Shown: positions 41,628 through 51,430 of the stretch, piece by piece
Position numbering within the stretch: position 1 is the first letter of the stretch
How the letters are laid out: each line of letters opens with the position of its first letter
NCBI GenBank assembly: GCA_021817255.1
Contig: JAKAVO010000002.1
Location: forward strand, 23,401-87,400
DNA from: Thermoplasmata archaeon
GTDB taxonomy: Archaea > Thermoplasmatota > Thermoplasmata > Thermoplasmatales > Thermoplasmataceae
Length of the DNA: 64,000 nucleotides
Direction: 5' to 3'
Position numbers and translations under genes: made by a program
The notes under the pieces: model-generated
What the model saw: the letters and a program-made list of their open reading frames with translations, nothing else
Told to the model about the DNA's origin: nothing
The model's database searches: none

Positions 41628-42628
41628 GTGAAATTAGAATTGAAAACCTGAAAAAGACATTTGGAAATTTTACTGCACTGGATATTCCAGAACTGGCATT
41701 CGATGAGAAAAGCTATCTTACAGTGCTTGGACCGTCTGGATCTGGGAAGACGACTCTTTTGAGGATAATTGCAGGTTTGGAGAACGCGGATTCAGGCAGG
41801 ATGGCAGTGGATGGAAAGGACATCCTGGACAGCCCTCCATGGAAGAGAAGCATTGGGCTTGTGTTTCAGAACTATGCACTATACCCTCACCTGACTGTGT
41901 TTCAGAACATTGCAACTCCGCTGATTCAACTGAAGATGGATCATTCGGAAATTGACAGGAAAATCTATGAGATCTCAAATATAATGGGGCTGGATGACAA
42001 GCTGGCAAAATTGCCGAAGGAACTCAGCGGAGGGCAACAACAGAGAGTGGCATTGGCACGGGCTGTTATAAAGAGGCCGAATATATTGCTTCTGGATGAG
42101 CCCCTGTCCAATCTTGACGCAAAGGTAAGGGTTGATCTGCGGGATTACCTGAAGAAGATTCAGAAAGACTTTGAATTGACTGCAATCCATGTAACGCATG
42201 ACCAGGTTGAGGGTATGGCACTTGGAGACAGCATGGTTATAATCCACAAAGGAAAGATTGAGCAAACCGGAAAGCCCGAGGAACTTTACAGGCACCCAAA
42301 AACAAGGTTTGTTTCAGGATTTGTTGGCGAAATAAACATAATTGATGGAAAAACAGCTTCAATGCTGACAGGAATGCAGATTAGCACGGACATTGGGATC
42401 AGATATGAAGACATAATTCCAGATCTTTCCGGACCCTTTACGGGAAAAGTTGTAGAAAACCAATTCATGGGATCAAGGAGGATGTTCACATTCCTCTATA
42501 ACGGAACCAGGATGAGATGTTTTGCCGAAAGAGATCACTTAAGCAAATTGCAGGGTGAATTGAAGTTCAGGGTTGCAAACGAAAATCTAATATTTTTCCA
42601 GCAGCTGGAAGAAGAGGAAGAAAATTAA
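41624..42628 (+). CDS. ABC transporter ATP-binding protein (MalK/UgpC type)
   Basis: Cytoplasmic ATPase that drives the importer, 334 residues. It has Walker A GPSGSGKTT near 35-43, Q-loop VFQNYALYPHLT, signature LSGGQQQR near 134-141, Walker B ILLLDEPLSNLD near 154-165, switch HVTHDQ, and a C-terminal TOBE/OB region from about 235. The start is TTG 41624 with GGAGG upstream and a 4-bp overlap with the permease gene. The TOBE domain is shorter than in E. coli MalK. Confidence 0.94.
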   Translation: MSEIRIENLKKTFGNFTALDIPELAFDEKSYLTVLGPSGSGKTTLLRIIAGLENADSGRMAVDGKDILDSPPWKRSIGLVFQNYALYPHLTVFQNIATPLIQLKMDHSEIDRKIYEISNIMGLDDKLAKLPKELSGGQQQRVALARAVIKRPNILLLDEPLSNLDAKVRVDLRDYLKKIQKDFELTAIHVTHDQVEGMALGDSMVIIHKGKIEQTGKPEELYRHPKTRFVSGFVGEINIIDGKTASMLTGMQISTDIGIRYEDIIPDLSGPFTGKVVENQFMGSRRMFTFLYNGTRMRCFAERDHLSKLQGELKFRVANENLIFFQQLEEEEEN

Positions 42629-43290
42629 CCTTCAATAAATTTTTCTATGAATGGAATGGCTTCGTTAAGGCTGCTTACAGTCAAATCAGCCCTAGAATTT
42701 CTTTCATAAAGCTGGATGAAAACAGTCGTGAATCCCATCTGGATGGATGGCAGTATATCGTTTTTGTAGTTGTCCCCAATGCTCAGTACGTTGGATGCCT
42801 CAATGTTCTCCTGCATAAGAAGATCCTCTGCAATTTCTTTGAATAAATCCGGCTTTTTGCTTGAATATATTATTTTGTGAAACATGCCCTTTATGCCCAA
42901 GTTCTCCAGGAGTGGCGACGCATAGGCTTCTGGCGTATTAGTCAACAAAAAGTGCTTTACCCTCCTGATTTTCAGTATTTCAACAGCTGATTTCTGAAGA
43001 GTGACGCTGATCCTGCCCATATTCATCTTATTCCTGACCTCAGCGAAGCACTTGTTCATTTCTGCCTCGGAGATCCTGCCCTTTGAAAGATTTGCGATCA
43101 CTGCCCAGCCATCATCCCCCACCTTATTTTCCCTGTCTTTTATTACGCCCATGCATTTCTCAACGAAATCCCCATCACTGCTTCCAATTAAATTTCCAAT
43201 GCATTTGGCATATTCCCTGTATGAATCCTCTGAGTGGTAGATTGTCCCGTCAAAATCCCAGATAATAGCCTTTTCCTGTGCTTTATTCAT
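42625..43290 (-). CDS. HAD-superfamily hydrolase, phosphoglycolate-phosphatase-like
   Basis: 221-residue phosphatase. Motif I is IWDFDGTIYHSE near 9-20 with both Asp residues, a helical cap follows, motif II is FLLTNTPEAY near 113, motif III Lys is in SSKKPDLF near 142-149, and motif IV is SIGDNYKNDI near 170-179. The substrate is unknown. It converges on the ABC ATPase gene (4-bp overlap) and its ATG overlaps the thioesterase stop by 8 bp, so it is coupled to that gene. Confidence 0.85.
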   Translation of the reverse strand: MNKAQEKAIIWDFDGTIYHSEDSYREYAKCIGNLIGSSDGDFVEKCMGVIKDRENKVGDDGWAVIANLSKGRISEAEMNKCFAEVRNKMNMGRISVTLQKSAVEILKIRRVKHFLLTNTPEAYASPLLENLGIKGMFHKIIYSSKKPDLFKEIAEDLLMQENIEASNVLSIGDNYKNDILPSIQMGFTTVFIQLYERNSRADLTVSSLNEAIPFIEKFIEG

Positions 43291-43693
43291 AATTGACCAT
43301 CATTTTTTCAATCTCTGATCTTAATTTTTGTGGAATCTCCATTTTCCTGAGATTCCCATCGATCCAGACTACAACAGTTTTTCCCTCAGCAAACAATCTC
43401 TGGTAATCACTGGAGATAATCTTATGGTTGAACACGCAGCTTGTTTTCCCAACTCTCGATATCCAGGTCAGGACTTCTATTTCATCTTCAAAATGTATAG
43501 GGGCCCTGAATTCGATCTCCGCGTGGTTTACAACGAACTTAATGCTTCTGGAGATGAATCCTCCCAGGTAATCCCGAAAAAAATTTGTCCTCCCAAGTTC
43601 AAAATATGTAAGGAAGATTGCATTATTCACGTGCCCAAGGGCATCAAGATCGCCATATCTCATTTGAATCCGGGTTGATTGGATGTTCTCCAT
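43283..43693 (-). CDS. Acyl-CoA thioesterase, hotdog fold (YbgC/4HBT type)
   Basis: 136 residues from ATG 43693 (MENIQSTRIQMRYGD). The signature of the 4-hydroxybenzoyl-CoA/YbgC group is RYGDLDALGHVNNAIFLTYFE (in part) near 11-31, with catalytic Asp and the GHVNN turn. ISRVGKTSCVF and AEGKTVVVWID complete the hotdog. The longer frame to 43732 is less likely: a TATA-like TTATATTG centred near 43717 is about 24 nt before ATG 43693. It leads into the HAD gene. Confidence 0.87.
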   Translation of the reverse strand: MENIQSTRIQMRYGDLDALGHVNNAIFLTYFELGRTNFFRDYLGGFISRSIKFVVNHAEIEFRAPIHFEDEIEVLTWISRVGKTSCVFNHKIISSDYQRLFAEGKTVVVWIDGNLRKMEIPQKLRSEIEKMMVNYE

Positions 43694-43854
43694 GCACCTG
43701 AATTTTATTAAGCAATATAACCTCAGTGACAATATTGGCTCATTTCAGCATCGATGAGATTTAAGCTAATGCCTCCCCATGGTTGATATTGGTTAAATAC
43801 CTGACATTTTACTGATAAACATTTTATATTGAAGTGTACTGTTTAATTATTAAA

Positions 43855-43950
43855 ATGAGTGAATATTATAAATATGCCAGATTAGGAAAGTGTGGATCGT
43901 GCAGGATCAATAAAATTACAGTGGTGGGTGTGCAAAATGAAAGGGAATGA
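43855..43950 (+). CDS. Possible leaderless 31-residue CxxC peptide ahead of MarR
   Basis: Frame MSEYYKYARLGKCGSCRINK and eleven more residues, stopping at 43950 and overlapping the MarR start in another frame. A TATA-like ATTTTATATT at 43821-43830 lies about 28 nt before the ATG, the usual spacing for a leaderless gene here. The peptide has a C-x2-C pair (KCGSC). It may be an upstream reading frame that controls MarR translation, or chance. There is no family evidence. Confidence 0.35.
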   Translation: MSEYYKYARLGKCGSCRINKITVVGVQNERE

Positions 43951-44395
43951 AACTCAGATTGATGATTACACAAGAATATGGAAAGGGCTGGCTACAATTT
44001 ATAAGATCATGTATAGCAGCATGGATAGGAGATTTAGCGAGGAGGGAACCAGCAATTTGGAATACAGGATACTGAGGATCCTCGTGGAAGGCGGCAGAAA
44101 AACCATGGCAAACCTTGCTGATCTTAATTTTGTCACTCAAGCCTGGATAACAGGAATGACAGACAGGATGGAAGAAAAGGGATATGTGAAGAGGGTCAGG
44201 TCGTCTGATGACAGAAGGGTCATTTATATTGAACTTACGGATGGTGGAAAAAGATTTACAGACAAAATGAGGAAAGTCCATGACGAATTTTTAACTGATC
44301 TCCTCTCCTTTATACCACTGGAAGATTCTTCAAGGCTTGCAGACATAATAGAAAGTTTTTCAGGCAAGCTTGAAAAGAAATTTGTCAGCCCTTAA
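43937..44395 (+). CDS. MarR-family transcriptional regulator
   Basis: 152 residues from ATG 43937 (MKGNETQID). It has a dimerising N-terminal helix region, a winged helix with NLEYRILRILVEGGRKTMANLA (in part) and VTQAWITGMTDRMEEKGYVKR as recognition helix and start of the wing, and the wing SSDDRRVIYIELTDGG, which is the classic MarR D-x-R-R motif. The C-terminal helices close the dimer. Frames to GTG 43892 exist, but the ATG matches the family. It is divergent from the thioesterase-HAD genes and may control them; this is inferred from position. Confidence 0.88.
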   Translation: MKGNETQIDDYTRIWKGLATIYKIMYSSMDRRFSEEGTSNLEYRILRILVEGGRKTMANLADLNFVTQAWITGMTDRMEEKGYVKRVRSSDDRRVIYIELTDGGKRFTDKMRKVHDEFLTDLLSFIPLEDSSRLADIIESFSGKLEKKFVSP

Positions 44396-44619
44396 TCAGC
44401 GTTTTAATAATCCCAAATAAAAGGAGCAATATTATGAGTATGTTTACGGTTAATTTGGTTCTTTTTTTGCCTTCTGAACCCCCCGAAAAAGATTCGAGGC
44501 CACACCCTATAACTGGCATAATGAATTCATGCGCTTATCATTTATTAATGAAAAGCCTTAAATGTGAGGTTAAAACACAAATCAAAAGTAATAAATCTCA
44601 ATTTACAATAGCCAATAAA

Positions 44620-44694
44620 GCTCCAGTAGTGTAGCCAGGCCAAGCATAAGAGGCTCTCAATCTCTCGACTCGGGTTCAAATCCCGACTGGAGCA
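44620..44694 (+). tRNA. tRNA-Glu (CUC anticodon)
   Basis: A 75-nt cloverleaf. The acceptor GCTCCAG pairs with CTGGAGC, discriminator A. The anticodon stem AGAGG/TCTCT encloses loop CTCTCAA, anticodon CTC. The T-arm is TCGGG-TTCAAAT-CCCGA. CCA is not encoded and no intron is visible. AT-rich DNA with possible TATA elements lies just upstream (44580-44610). Confidence 0.92.
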
Positions 44695-44977
44695 TATTCT
44701 TTCAGGAACGCCATTCCCCTCAATTGGCTTCATGAATCCATATCAAACATGACCATTTTTTCGTTGTACTGTAGTGCTGGAAATCACATTCCCGATAGAA
44801 TCATTGATCAGCAGTTTTCCATGATCAGTTATGGCAAACCATCACAGATTTCAAAGCCCTCACCCGAATTAAGGAGCATTTATCATGAAAGATAGGGCAC
44901 AAGATAAAATGACAAAATACCTGCAGGCACAGCACAGGAGGCATTCCATAAAACGTTAGAGAAACGGTTGTTATGGG
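44695..44977. other. Intergenic region between tRNA-Glu and corA, possible gene remnants
   Basis: About 280 bp with no sound gene. On the minus strand, 44743-44841 reads as 32 codons (WFAITDHGKLLINDSIGNVI...) without a start and with a stop just before it, possibly the worn end of an HTH-type gene. On the plus strand a 24-codon frame at 44885-44959 has GGAG upstream but no family likeness. Both are too weak to call. Confidence 0.35.
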
Positions 44978-45994
44978 TCATACCCAACCGCGTTTCCTGA
45001 ATATTAAAAGAAGTATTGATGGTATTAGCAGCATTATGACAACCATTCCATAGAATCCGTAGATTGAAGATGACCCGGGCTCGTAAAATCCCTGTGTGAA
45101 ATTCATCCCATAGAAACCTGTCAGGAATGTCAGGGGCAGAAAGATGGTTGCCACTAAGGTAAGCAACCTCAGTATATTGTCAGTATAGGCAGATCTCAGG
45201 GTAAAATATAGATCCCTGATATCTCCTGCCCTGAGAGTGTATGAATCCAGTGCCTCAATCATCTGGAATGTGTGATCGTAGATATCCCTGAAATCATGGG
45301 ACAAATCAGGAGACAATAATTTTATTGCATCATTCTGTGCGAGAGACATCACATCCCTGTGCTGTGTTAAAGTGATTCTAAGATTTCCCATCTCAGATCG
45401 GGCCCGGGAAATGAAGGACATTATGTTCTTCAGGTCATTAAGTTCCCTGGATGTGATATTGTCAAAGTCCAGAAGATCGACCCTGACTGAAACAAGCCAG
45501 TTCTCCATATCAGAAAGTGCGCTGAAGAATGAATCCACAGAAAAATCGAATACATGGTGCATTACCATGGAAGGGAAATTTTCTTCTTTCATGATGGCAT
45601 CTGCACGGTTCACAATGGAATCCATGGAGTGCTGCACCACAGAAGAAGGTTTCAGATGAAATGTCAGTATTCCCTTCTCCATCAGTATGAGGAAGATTTC
45701 CTCTGTGTCATAACTGAATTCGTCTTTTCCGGTTTTGGTGACATTTTTCGATACCATGAAGGTATAGCCGGGGTAATCCTCAACCTTCACCCTCTGTTTC
45801 CCTGTATTGATATCCTCCACTGTCAGTGGATCAATGGAGAATCTCTTTTCAATATAGTTAAGAAAATCCTGAGTAAAACCTTCCACATCAACCCAGAACA
45901 GATCGTCAGGCCCAATCTTGTCCATTAGTGAAATGCCTGTTCCGGAAGAGGTTTCAATCACCTTTGCGGATAATTTTGAAACTATTATCTTCAC
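44978..45994 (-). CDS. corA: CorA-type Mg2+/Co2+ channel
   Basis: Pentameric divalent-cation channel of the cytoplasmic membrane. The large N-terminal cytosolic domain (to about 270) is followed by two transmembrane helices near 275-298 and 310-332. The selectivity motif is YGMNF near 297-301, and the protein ends with a basic tail RKRGWV. I start it at GTG 45994 (VKIIVSKLSAKV): a TATA-like AATTATATTTAG at 46015-46026 lies about 27 nt upstream, and the ATG at 46036 is upstream of that TATA and so outside the expected transcript. From GTG it has 338 residues. Confidence 0.92.
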   Translation of the reverse strand: MKIIVSKLSAKVIETSSGTGISLMDKIGPDDLFWVDVEGFTQDFLNYIEKRFSIDPLTVEDINTGKQRVKVEDYPGYTFMVSKNVTKTGKDEFSYDTEEIFLILMEKGILTFHLKPSSVVQHSMDSIVNRADAIMKEENFPSMVMHHVFDFSVDSFFSALSDMENWLVSVRVDLLDFDNITSRELNDLKNIMSFISRARSEMGNLRITLTQHRDVMSLAQNDAIKLLSPDLSHDFRDIYDHTFQMIEALDSYTLRAGDIRDLYFTLRSAYTDNILRLLTLVATIFLPLTFLTGFYGMNFTQGFYEPGSSSIYGFYGMVVIMLLIPSILLLIFRKRGWV

Positions 45995-46014
45995 AGGGAT
46001 GCTAAGGCATAATT

Positions 46015-46026
46015 CTAAATATAATT
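46015..46026 (-). promoter_or_regulatory. TATA box of corA
   Basis: Minus strand AATTATATTTAG, about 27 nt before GTG 45994. It decides the start of corA, because the longer frame from ATG 46036 would begin upstream of the promoter. Confidence 0.55.
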
Positions 46027-46260
46027 TTTCAAGCAATCAATGATTTGCAATGGTGAAAATACAGTTCCTAATGTCGGGACAATAGAATCCCAGCATTGAG
46101 TGTTAAGAATTTTCTGAACTTTTCATCTTCATTAGATTTGCCAGTAACAATTCCTTTCGTATTGGCATCAAATAACATTTTTCTTCAAATGCCTTAGGCT
46201 CCAGGTGCTTTCCCGGCAAAAATCAGATGTTAAAATTGCCTTCCAGTTGTTGGAAAAAAA

Positions 46261-46587
46261 TCACTTTTTTCCGCTATTGCTTTTTTTTAAAGTGCCTGTT
46301 TTCTTCTTTTGCAATCTGGTGCCACCTTGAATTGTGGGCTTATCTGGAGCTGGTTTTATTCCCAGGCTCCTGATCAGTTCATCGACTGTTCTTGCCCCGG
46401 AAATCTTATTGGCAGCATCTTCTTCCCCGATAAATAGCAGCCAGCTGCGCAATTGGCCCTCCTTTAAATGATATTCAATGCAGAGTTTATCTTCCTTGCT
46501 TAGCCTGTCTATCTCACTCTTAAGCTCTTTGAGATTTGAAGCGGAACCAACTTCTACACCATAACTCTTGAAGTAGAATTTTTCCAT
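46261..46587 (-). CDS. DUF5752-like small protein
   Basis: 108 residues from ATG 46587 (MEKFYFKSYGVEVGSASNLKEL). The pattern F-Y-F-K-S-Y-G-V-E-V-G near the start, CIEYHLKEGQLRSWLLFIGEEDAANKI (in part) in the middle and the DELIRSLG segment resemble the small archaeal DUF5752 family, function unknown. A Lys- and Ser-rich tail follows (KKKTGTLKKSNSGKK). The frame extends to 46620, but the upstream AT-rich stretch favours the internal ATG. It is divergent from the DUF72 gene. Confidence 0.6.
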   Translation of the reverse strand: MEKFYFKSYGVEVGSASNLKELKSEIDRLSKEDKLCIEYHLKEGQLRSWLLFIGEEDAANKISGARTVDELIRSLGIKPAPDKPTIQGGTRLQKKKTGTLKKSNSGKK

Positions 46588-46698
46588 ATATATAATTAAT
46601 AAAATGGTGAATTTAAACATTCCTGCACCGGAGCCTGAACAAAATATTCCCTATTGGGCAGTTGAAAGTATTATATTTGCATGAATTATCCTTTGTTG

Positions 46699-47502
46699 AT
46701 GCTTCCCGGAAAAAGTGTCCGGTTAGGATGCTCTGGCTGGAGTTACAAAAAATGGTCTGGCAAATTCTATCCGGCAGATGCCAAAAATAGTGATATGCTG
46801 AAAATGTACACCCAAACATTCAATACCGTGGAAGTGGATTCCACTTTTTATGGAATGCCATCCCGGAATACTGTAGAAAAGTGGTTTGAATCCACAAGCC
46901 CTGATTTCAGGTTTTCCCTGAAACTTGACCGCCAGATCACCCATATCAGGATGCTGCAGCACTGTGAGCCAGAACTGGAAAATTTTCTGGACCGGGTTAA
47001 GGGGTTGAAGGAAAAGCTTGGGCCAGTACTGATTCAGTTGCCTCCATTTTTCAAATATGACCTGGAAAGGCTGGAATCGTTCATTGAAAAGCTTCCAGGG
47101 GAACTTGGTTTTGTTTTTGAGTTCAGGGAAGATTCATGGTTCAATAGGGAAACAGAGGTTTTGCTCAGAAAAAATCATATTGCTGCTGCCTGGTCAGATT
47201 CGCCTTTTACTGAAAAGGTTCTGTGGAATACAGGGAATTTTCTGTACCTCAGGCTGGTCGGCGACAGAACCATAGATGATCAGTCTTTTGGAACTGTTGT
47301 GAGGCAGAAAAATGAAGAAATCAAAAAGTGGGGAGAATTGATCAGGGATAGTGAAACCCGAACTGCCTATATATTTGCCAACAACCATTATGAAGGGTTC
47401 TCTCCCCACACAGCATCCCGGTTTGCAGAAGCCCTTAACCTGAAACGGCCCATGTGGCCAATTGGCACAGTTAAGGGGAGTGGGCAGAGGACTTTGTTTT
47501 GA
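46699..47502 (+). CDS. DUF72 family TIM-barrel protein
   Basis: 267 residues from ATG 46699. The DUF72 signature is VRLGCSGWSYKKWSGKFYP near 6-24, followed by FNTVEVDSTFYGMPS, FRFSLKLDRQITH, LGPVLIQLPPFFKYD, and FVFEFREDSWF with the conserved Glu and Arg. The C-terminal FANNHYEGFSPHTA is also typical. The biochemical role is not known. A TATA-like TTATATTTG at 46671-46679 lies about 24 nt before ATG 46699, favouring it over ATG 46681. Confidence 0.9.
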   Translation: MLPGKSVRLGCSGWSYKKWSGKFYPADAKNSDMLKMYTQTFNTVEVDSTFYGMPSRNTVEKWFESTSPDFRFSLKLDRQITHIRMLQHCEPELENFLDRVKGLKEKLGPVLIQLPPFFKYDLERLESFIEKLPGELGFVFEFREDSWFNRETEVLLRKNHIAAAWSDSPFTEKVLWNTGNFLYLRLVGDRTIDDQSFGTVVRQKNEEIKKWGELIRDSETRTAYIFANNHYEGFSPHTASRFAEALNLKRPMWPIGTVKGSGQRTLF

Positions 47503-47617
47503 AATGATCAACAGCATAATCGCACTATCTTTTCTTCGTCCGGCCGGATTGCGGTTGGTTTGAATTTGTTAAGCAATTTCCTTTGGAAAGCAAGTATTAT
47601 TTCATTTTAAGACTCTA

Positions 47618-47628
47618 AAATTATATAG
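47618..47628 (+). promoter_or_regulatory. TATA box of the VAT gene
   Basis: AAATTATATAG, centred about 26 nt before ATG 47649, which fixes that ATG as a leaderless start and rules out the open frame upstream to 47628. Confidence 0.6.
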
Positions 47629-47648
47629 TGATTTGTCCTTATAGGCAT

Positions 47649-49892
47649 ATGGCAGGTTCTAATTCTGATGGAATCACTTTAAGAGTTGCAGAAGCAAATT
47701 CTACAGATCCTGGAATGTCAAGAGTGAGGCTTGATGAGGACTCCCGCTTTCAATTGAACGTGGAGATAGGAGATGTTGTAGAGATAGAGAAAAATAAAAG
47801 AACTGTTGGGAGAGTTTTCAGGGCAAGGCCAGAAGACGAGAACAAGATGATTGTAAGGATCGACAGTGTCATGAGGAATAACTGTGGTGCCTCTATTGGA
47901 GATAAAGTGAAGGTAAAGAAAGTCAAGACTGACATTGCCACACGCGTTGTGCTCGCTCCAATCATAAGGAAGGAGCAGAGATTAAAGTTCGGCGAAGGCA
48001 TAGATGATTTCGTTCAGAGGGCACTGATCAGGAGGCCAATGATTGAACAGGACAATATAAGTGTCCCGGGGCTCACACTGGCAGGCCATTCCGGCCTTCT
48101 TTTCAAGGTTGTAAAAACAGTTCCCCAAAAAGTGCCTATTGAAATAGGGGAGACAACAAAGATAGAAATCAGGGAGGAGCCAGCATCCGAAGTGCTGGAA
48201 GATGTTTCAAGAATAAGCTATGAAGATATTGGAGGATTGTCCGATCAACTTGGAAAGGTAAGAGAAATAATTGAATTGCCACTCAAGCACCCGGAGCTGT
48301 TCGAAAGGCTTGGCATAAGGCCACCCAAGGGCGTACTGCTGTTTGGCCCACCAGGAACAGGCAAAACACTGATAGCGAGGGCAGTCGCAAATGAATCGGG
48401 AGCCAATTTCTTCTCAATAAATGGCCCGGAAATAATGAGCAAGTACTACGGGCAGAGTGAACAAAAACTGAGGGAGATTTTCACAAATGCAGAAGAGAAG
48501 GAGCCTTCTATAATCTTCATAGATGAAATAGATTCCATAGCCCCGAAAAGAGAGGAAGTCCAGGGTGAAGTTGAAAGAAGGGTTGTTGCACAGTTGCTTA
48601 CCCTGATGGATGGCTTGAAGGAAAGGGGGCATGTGATTGTAATCGGAGCTACCAACAGGATAGATGCAGTAGATCCAGCACTCAGAAGGCCAGGAAGGTT
48701 TGACAGGGAAATAGATATTGGTGTGCCGGATAAAAAAGGGAGAAAGGAAATCCTGACAATTCATTCCAGGGCAATGCCCCTGAACATGGACGAGGATTCC
48801 AAATCCAGGTTCCTTGATGAGATCTCTGACATGACATATGGTTTTGTAGGGGCAGATCTTGCAGCACTTGCAAGAGAATCAGCCATGAATGCATTGAGAA
48901 GGTATTTGCCTGAAATAGATCTTGATAAGCCAATTCCCACAGACATCCTTGAGAAAATGGCTGTTGTTGAGGATGACTTCAGGGATGCCCTGAAACTTAT
49001 TGAACCAAGCAGCCTGAGAGAGGTAATGGCTGAAATCCCCGATATACACTGGGATGACATTGGAGGAATGGAAAATGTCAAGAGGGAACTGAGGGAAAGT
49101 GTTGAGCTTCCGCTGCTTAAGCCTGATGTGTTCAAGAAACTTGGGATCAGGGCAGCAAAGGGATTCCTACTTTATGGGCCGCCAGGCGTTGGAAAGACTT
49201 TGCTTGCAAAGGCAGTGGCAAACGAAAGCAATGCGAATTTCATATCTGTAAAGGGTCCTGAAGTTCTGAGCAAATGGGTAGGCGAAAGTGAAAAGGCGGT
49301 CAGGGAAATATTTAAGAAAGCAAAGCAGGTTGCCCCGTCAATTGTCTTTCTGGATGAAATAGACTCCATCGCACCAAGGCGTGGTGGCGGTGGTGATTCA
49401 GGAGTTACTGAGAGAATAGTGAATCAGCTGCTGACATCAATGGATGGCGTGGAAGTACTGCAGGGTGTTGTGGTAATCGGAGCCACAAACAGGCCGGATA
49501 TCCTGGATAGTGCACTTATAAGGGCTGGAAGGTTTGACAAAATGATCTATATCCCGCCACCTGACAAGGAGGCGAGACTGAAGATCCTTCTCGTCCATAC
49601 CAAGAATATGCCGCTCAACAAAGACATAAACCTACAGAAGATCGCTGACGAAACAGATGGTTATGTTGGTGCAGATCTTGAAAACCTGTGCCGTGAAGCA
49701 GGTATGATGGCATACAGGAATGATCCTGAGGCATCCCTTGTTTCGAACAGCGACTTTTTAAAAGCCATGAAGGTCATAAAGCCCTCTGTAGACCAGGAAG
49801 TGATCAATTTCTATGAGAATCTCGCCAATAACATTGGCAAAAGTGTTAAGGAGAGGAGAAGGCAGGTAGAGGAATCAGGACTCTACAATTAA
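47649..49892 (+). CDS. vat: VCP-like AAA+ ATPase VAT (archaeal Cdc48)
   Basis: Hexameric unfoldase that feeds proteins to the 20S proteasome. The 747 residues have a double-psi N-domain (about 1-180), then D1 with Walker A GPPGTGKT near 231 and Walker [13 protein letters not shown], and D2 with Walker A GPPGVGKT near 510, Walker [13 protein letters not shown] and arginine fingers in RPGRFD and RAGRFD. The C-terminus LYN fits the HbYX proteasome-docking motif. The mRNA appears leaderless. A PRC-barrel gene follows within 30 bp. Confidence 0.97.
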   Translation: MAGSNSDGITLRVAEANSTDPGMSRVRLDEDSRFQLNVEIGDVVEIEKNKRTVGRVFRARPEDENKMIVRIDSVMRNNCGASIGDKVKVKKVKTDIATRVVLAPIIRKEQRLKFGEGIDDFVQRALIRRPMIEQDNISVPGLTLAGHSGLLFKVVKTVPQKVPIEIGETTKIEIREEPASEVLEDVSRISYEDIGGLSDQLGKVREIIELPLKHPELFERLGIRPPKGVLLFGPPGTGKTLIARAVANESGANFFSINGPEIMSKYYGQSEQKLREIFTNAEEKEPSIIFIDEIDSIAPKREEVQGEVERRVVAQLLTLMDGLKERGHVIVIGATNRIDAVDPALRRPGRFDREIDIGVPDKKGRKEILTIHSRAMPLNMDEDSKSRFLDEISDMTYGFVGADLAALARESAMNALRRYLPEIDLDKPIPTDILEKMAVVEDDFRDALKLIEPSSLREVMAEIPDIHWDDIGGMENVKRELRESVELPLLKPDVFKKLGIRAAKGFLLYGPPGVGKTLLAKAVANESNANFISVKGPEVLSKWVGESEKAVREIFKKAKQVAPSIVFLDEIDSIAPRRGGGGDSGVTERIVNQLLTSMDGVEVLQGVVVIGATNRPDILDSALIRAGRFDKMIYIPPPDKEARLKILLVHTKNMPLNKDINLQKIADETDGYVGADLENLCREAGMMAYRNDPEASLVSNSDFLKAMKVIKPSVDQEVINFYENLANNIGKSVKERRRQVEESGLYN

Positions 49893-49921
49893 ATTTTTAA
49901 GGGTTAATGAATTATATAGCG

Positions 49922-50179
49922 ATGACACTTAAAAGATTAAATAAAGTCTCAGGAAAATCCATAGCTACCAGTGACGGCAGAATTGTGGGCAAAATTATAG
50001 ATTTTATAACGGATGAGGGGACCGGCAGGATATTGGAAATTTTAGCTGTCCCTGCACCTGGCAAGATTGAAAACCTGAAAAAAGACATGGAAGGGAGATA
50101 CATAATCCCCTATTCTATAGTCAGGCCGGGCCAGGATTTTCTTGTAGTTGATGCAGAAAAGTTAAGAAGATTAAAGTGA
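49922..50179 (+). CDS. PRC-barrel domain protein
   Basis: 85 residues from ATG 49922 ([19 protein letters not shown]). It shows the PRC-barrel pattern: [20 protein letters not shown] near 10-29, [12 protein letters not shown] near 36, and [18 protein letters not shown] near 60. PRC-barrel proteins in archaea are often linked to RNA processing or cell division (CdvA/RimM-like fold). An earlier ATG at 49907 is possible. It directly follows VAT and overlaps the 3' end of the convergent aRF1 gene by 9 bp. Confidence 0.82.
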   Translation: MTLKRLNKVSGKSIATSDGRIVGKIIDFITDEGTGRILEILAVPAPGKIENLKKDMEGRYIIPYSIVRPGQDFLVVDAEKLRRLK

Positions 50180-51409
50180 GGATGCAGTTGGTGCGTACCT
50201 GAGTATTCCAGCTACGCCACCAAAAGCCTTTTTCAACGTGCTGCCCTCATCGCTTTCGTCTCCAATCATCTCCACTGTAGCTCCTGATTCTTCAGCCATT
50301 TTGTAAAGTTTTGTAATGTAATCCTCCTCGTGATCCATCTCCATAGCTCCCTGGCACTTTGGGCACGTATTATCATCCGGCCTCTTCAGGAATTCCTGCT
50401 CAAATCCGCAACTTGGGCACTTGTAGAAGTATTTTGTTTTTCTTATGCCGTCTGAAAGAAGCAATAAGTCCAGTGCCTTTCTTTCCAGTGCATTCTGTAT
50501 CTGCGCTTCCCCATAAACGGCAAGCCCTTCGTCACCTTTTCTCAATTCCTTCATGAATCTGTTTACCAGGTCTTTTTCCCTTGTAATCTGCAGGTCCTTC
50601 ATTGATTCTGATGCCTTTTCCACCAGTTCCCGCAGGCCGGACTCATCTGTATACCCAACGTCAAAAAGATCCACCACTTTCCTTGTTATGTCCTTGAACA
50701 TGTATTCATTTTCGAAAAAGAAGTTCTTTGTTGATCCGGGTCCACCTATAAAAATGCCTTTCATATCCCTTATAATGGGCATATATGTATTGTTGACTAT
50801 ATCTCCTATCTTCTTGAAATATTCATTTGCAGCAATTTCAATCAATCTCTCATATCGCCGGGATGACTGCCCACCCTGATGGTGTTTGCTCGGCACTAGA
50901 GATTGTTCGTTCGTGACCACCTGGATGTTGGTGCCGTTCAGAAAACCAATAGTAGCCTCCTTCCTGTCAATAACAATCAATCCGTAAACTTCCTTCGCTT
51001 TTAGCTGTGACATTAAAGGCTCTGTGTAAAATTGGGAGTCACACTTGTATATAAACGTCTGAATTGGTTCTGGCGGTTCCACTATCTGGCTGAACATTTC
51101 AGTCTGGTCGCCCCTTTTCTGCACATGCCCCACGAAAAACACAAGCCCTGTTTCCGGTGGCTGCTTGAAGTATTTCAGCTTTGACATTATGGATTCTATT
51201 GCACCAAGAACGTTTTTCCTGGTGGATTTTGATTTAATATTGCTTGATGTTGAATACTCTTCCCTAAGATACTGCACTATATCGTATATCATCTTTTCCG
51301 GTGGTATGTATAATGATATGAGTTCTGTTCCCCGTCCCTTAAGGCCATCGAGTTCCTCCAGAGCTTTCTTAAATTCATATCTCCTTAACTGCTTCTCATC
51401 CGATGGCAT
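50171..51409 (-). CDS. prf1: Peptide chain release factor aRF1
   Basis: Reads all three stop codons and triggers peptide release. The 412 residues have the stop-recognition NIKS near 57-60 ([13 protein letters not shown]), the GGQ catalytic loop [13 protein letters not shown] near 178-190, and a C-terminal zinc-ribbon-like minidomain ([10 protein letters not shown]...CPKCQGAME). The start ATG 51409 is divergent from pyrH across 46 bp, and the two share one TATA element. Confidence 0.96.
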   Translation of the reverse strand: MPSDEKQLRRYEFKKALEELDGLKGRGTELISLYIPPEKMIYDIVQYLREEYSTSSNIKSKSTRKNVLGAIESIMSKLKYFKQPPETGLVFFVGHVQKRGDQTEMFSQIVEPPEPIQTFIYKCDSQFYTEPLMSQLKAKEVYGLIVIDRKEATIGFLNGTNIQVVTNEQSLVPSKHHQGGQSSRRYERLIEIAANEYFKKIGDIVNNTYMPIIRDMKGIFIGGPGSTKNFFFENEYMFKDITRKVVDLFDVGYTDESGLRELVEKASESMKDLQITREKDLVNRFMKELRKGDEGLAVYGEAQIQNALERKALDLLLLSDGIRKTKYFYKCPSCGFEQEFLKRPDDNTCPKCQGAMEMDHEEDYITKLYKMAEESGATVEMIGDESDEGSTLKKAFGGVAGILRYAPTASSL

Positions 51410-51430
51410 GTATGAGAAAATTTATAATAC

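Noticed and set aside
44434..44634. 66-codon plus-strand frame starting MSMFTVNLVLF
   Set aside because: Its 3' end runs into tRNA-Glu (44620) and it shows no family likeness; the tRNA is certain.
44743..44841. 32-codon minus-strand stretch reading WFAITDHGKLLIND..., possible HTH remnant
   Set aside because: No start codon and a stop just before it; similarity to wHTH wings is too short to support a pseudogene call.
44885..44959. 24-codon basic frame with GGAG upstream
   Set aside because: Too short and without family or context support.
46068..46178. 36-codon minus-strand frame (MLFDANTKGIV...) between DUF5752-like gene and corA
   Set aside because: No ribosome site, promoter spacing or family; could be a remnant but evidence is too thin.
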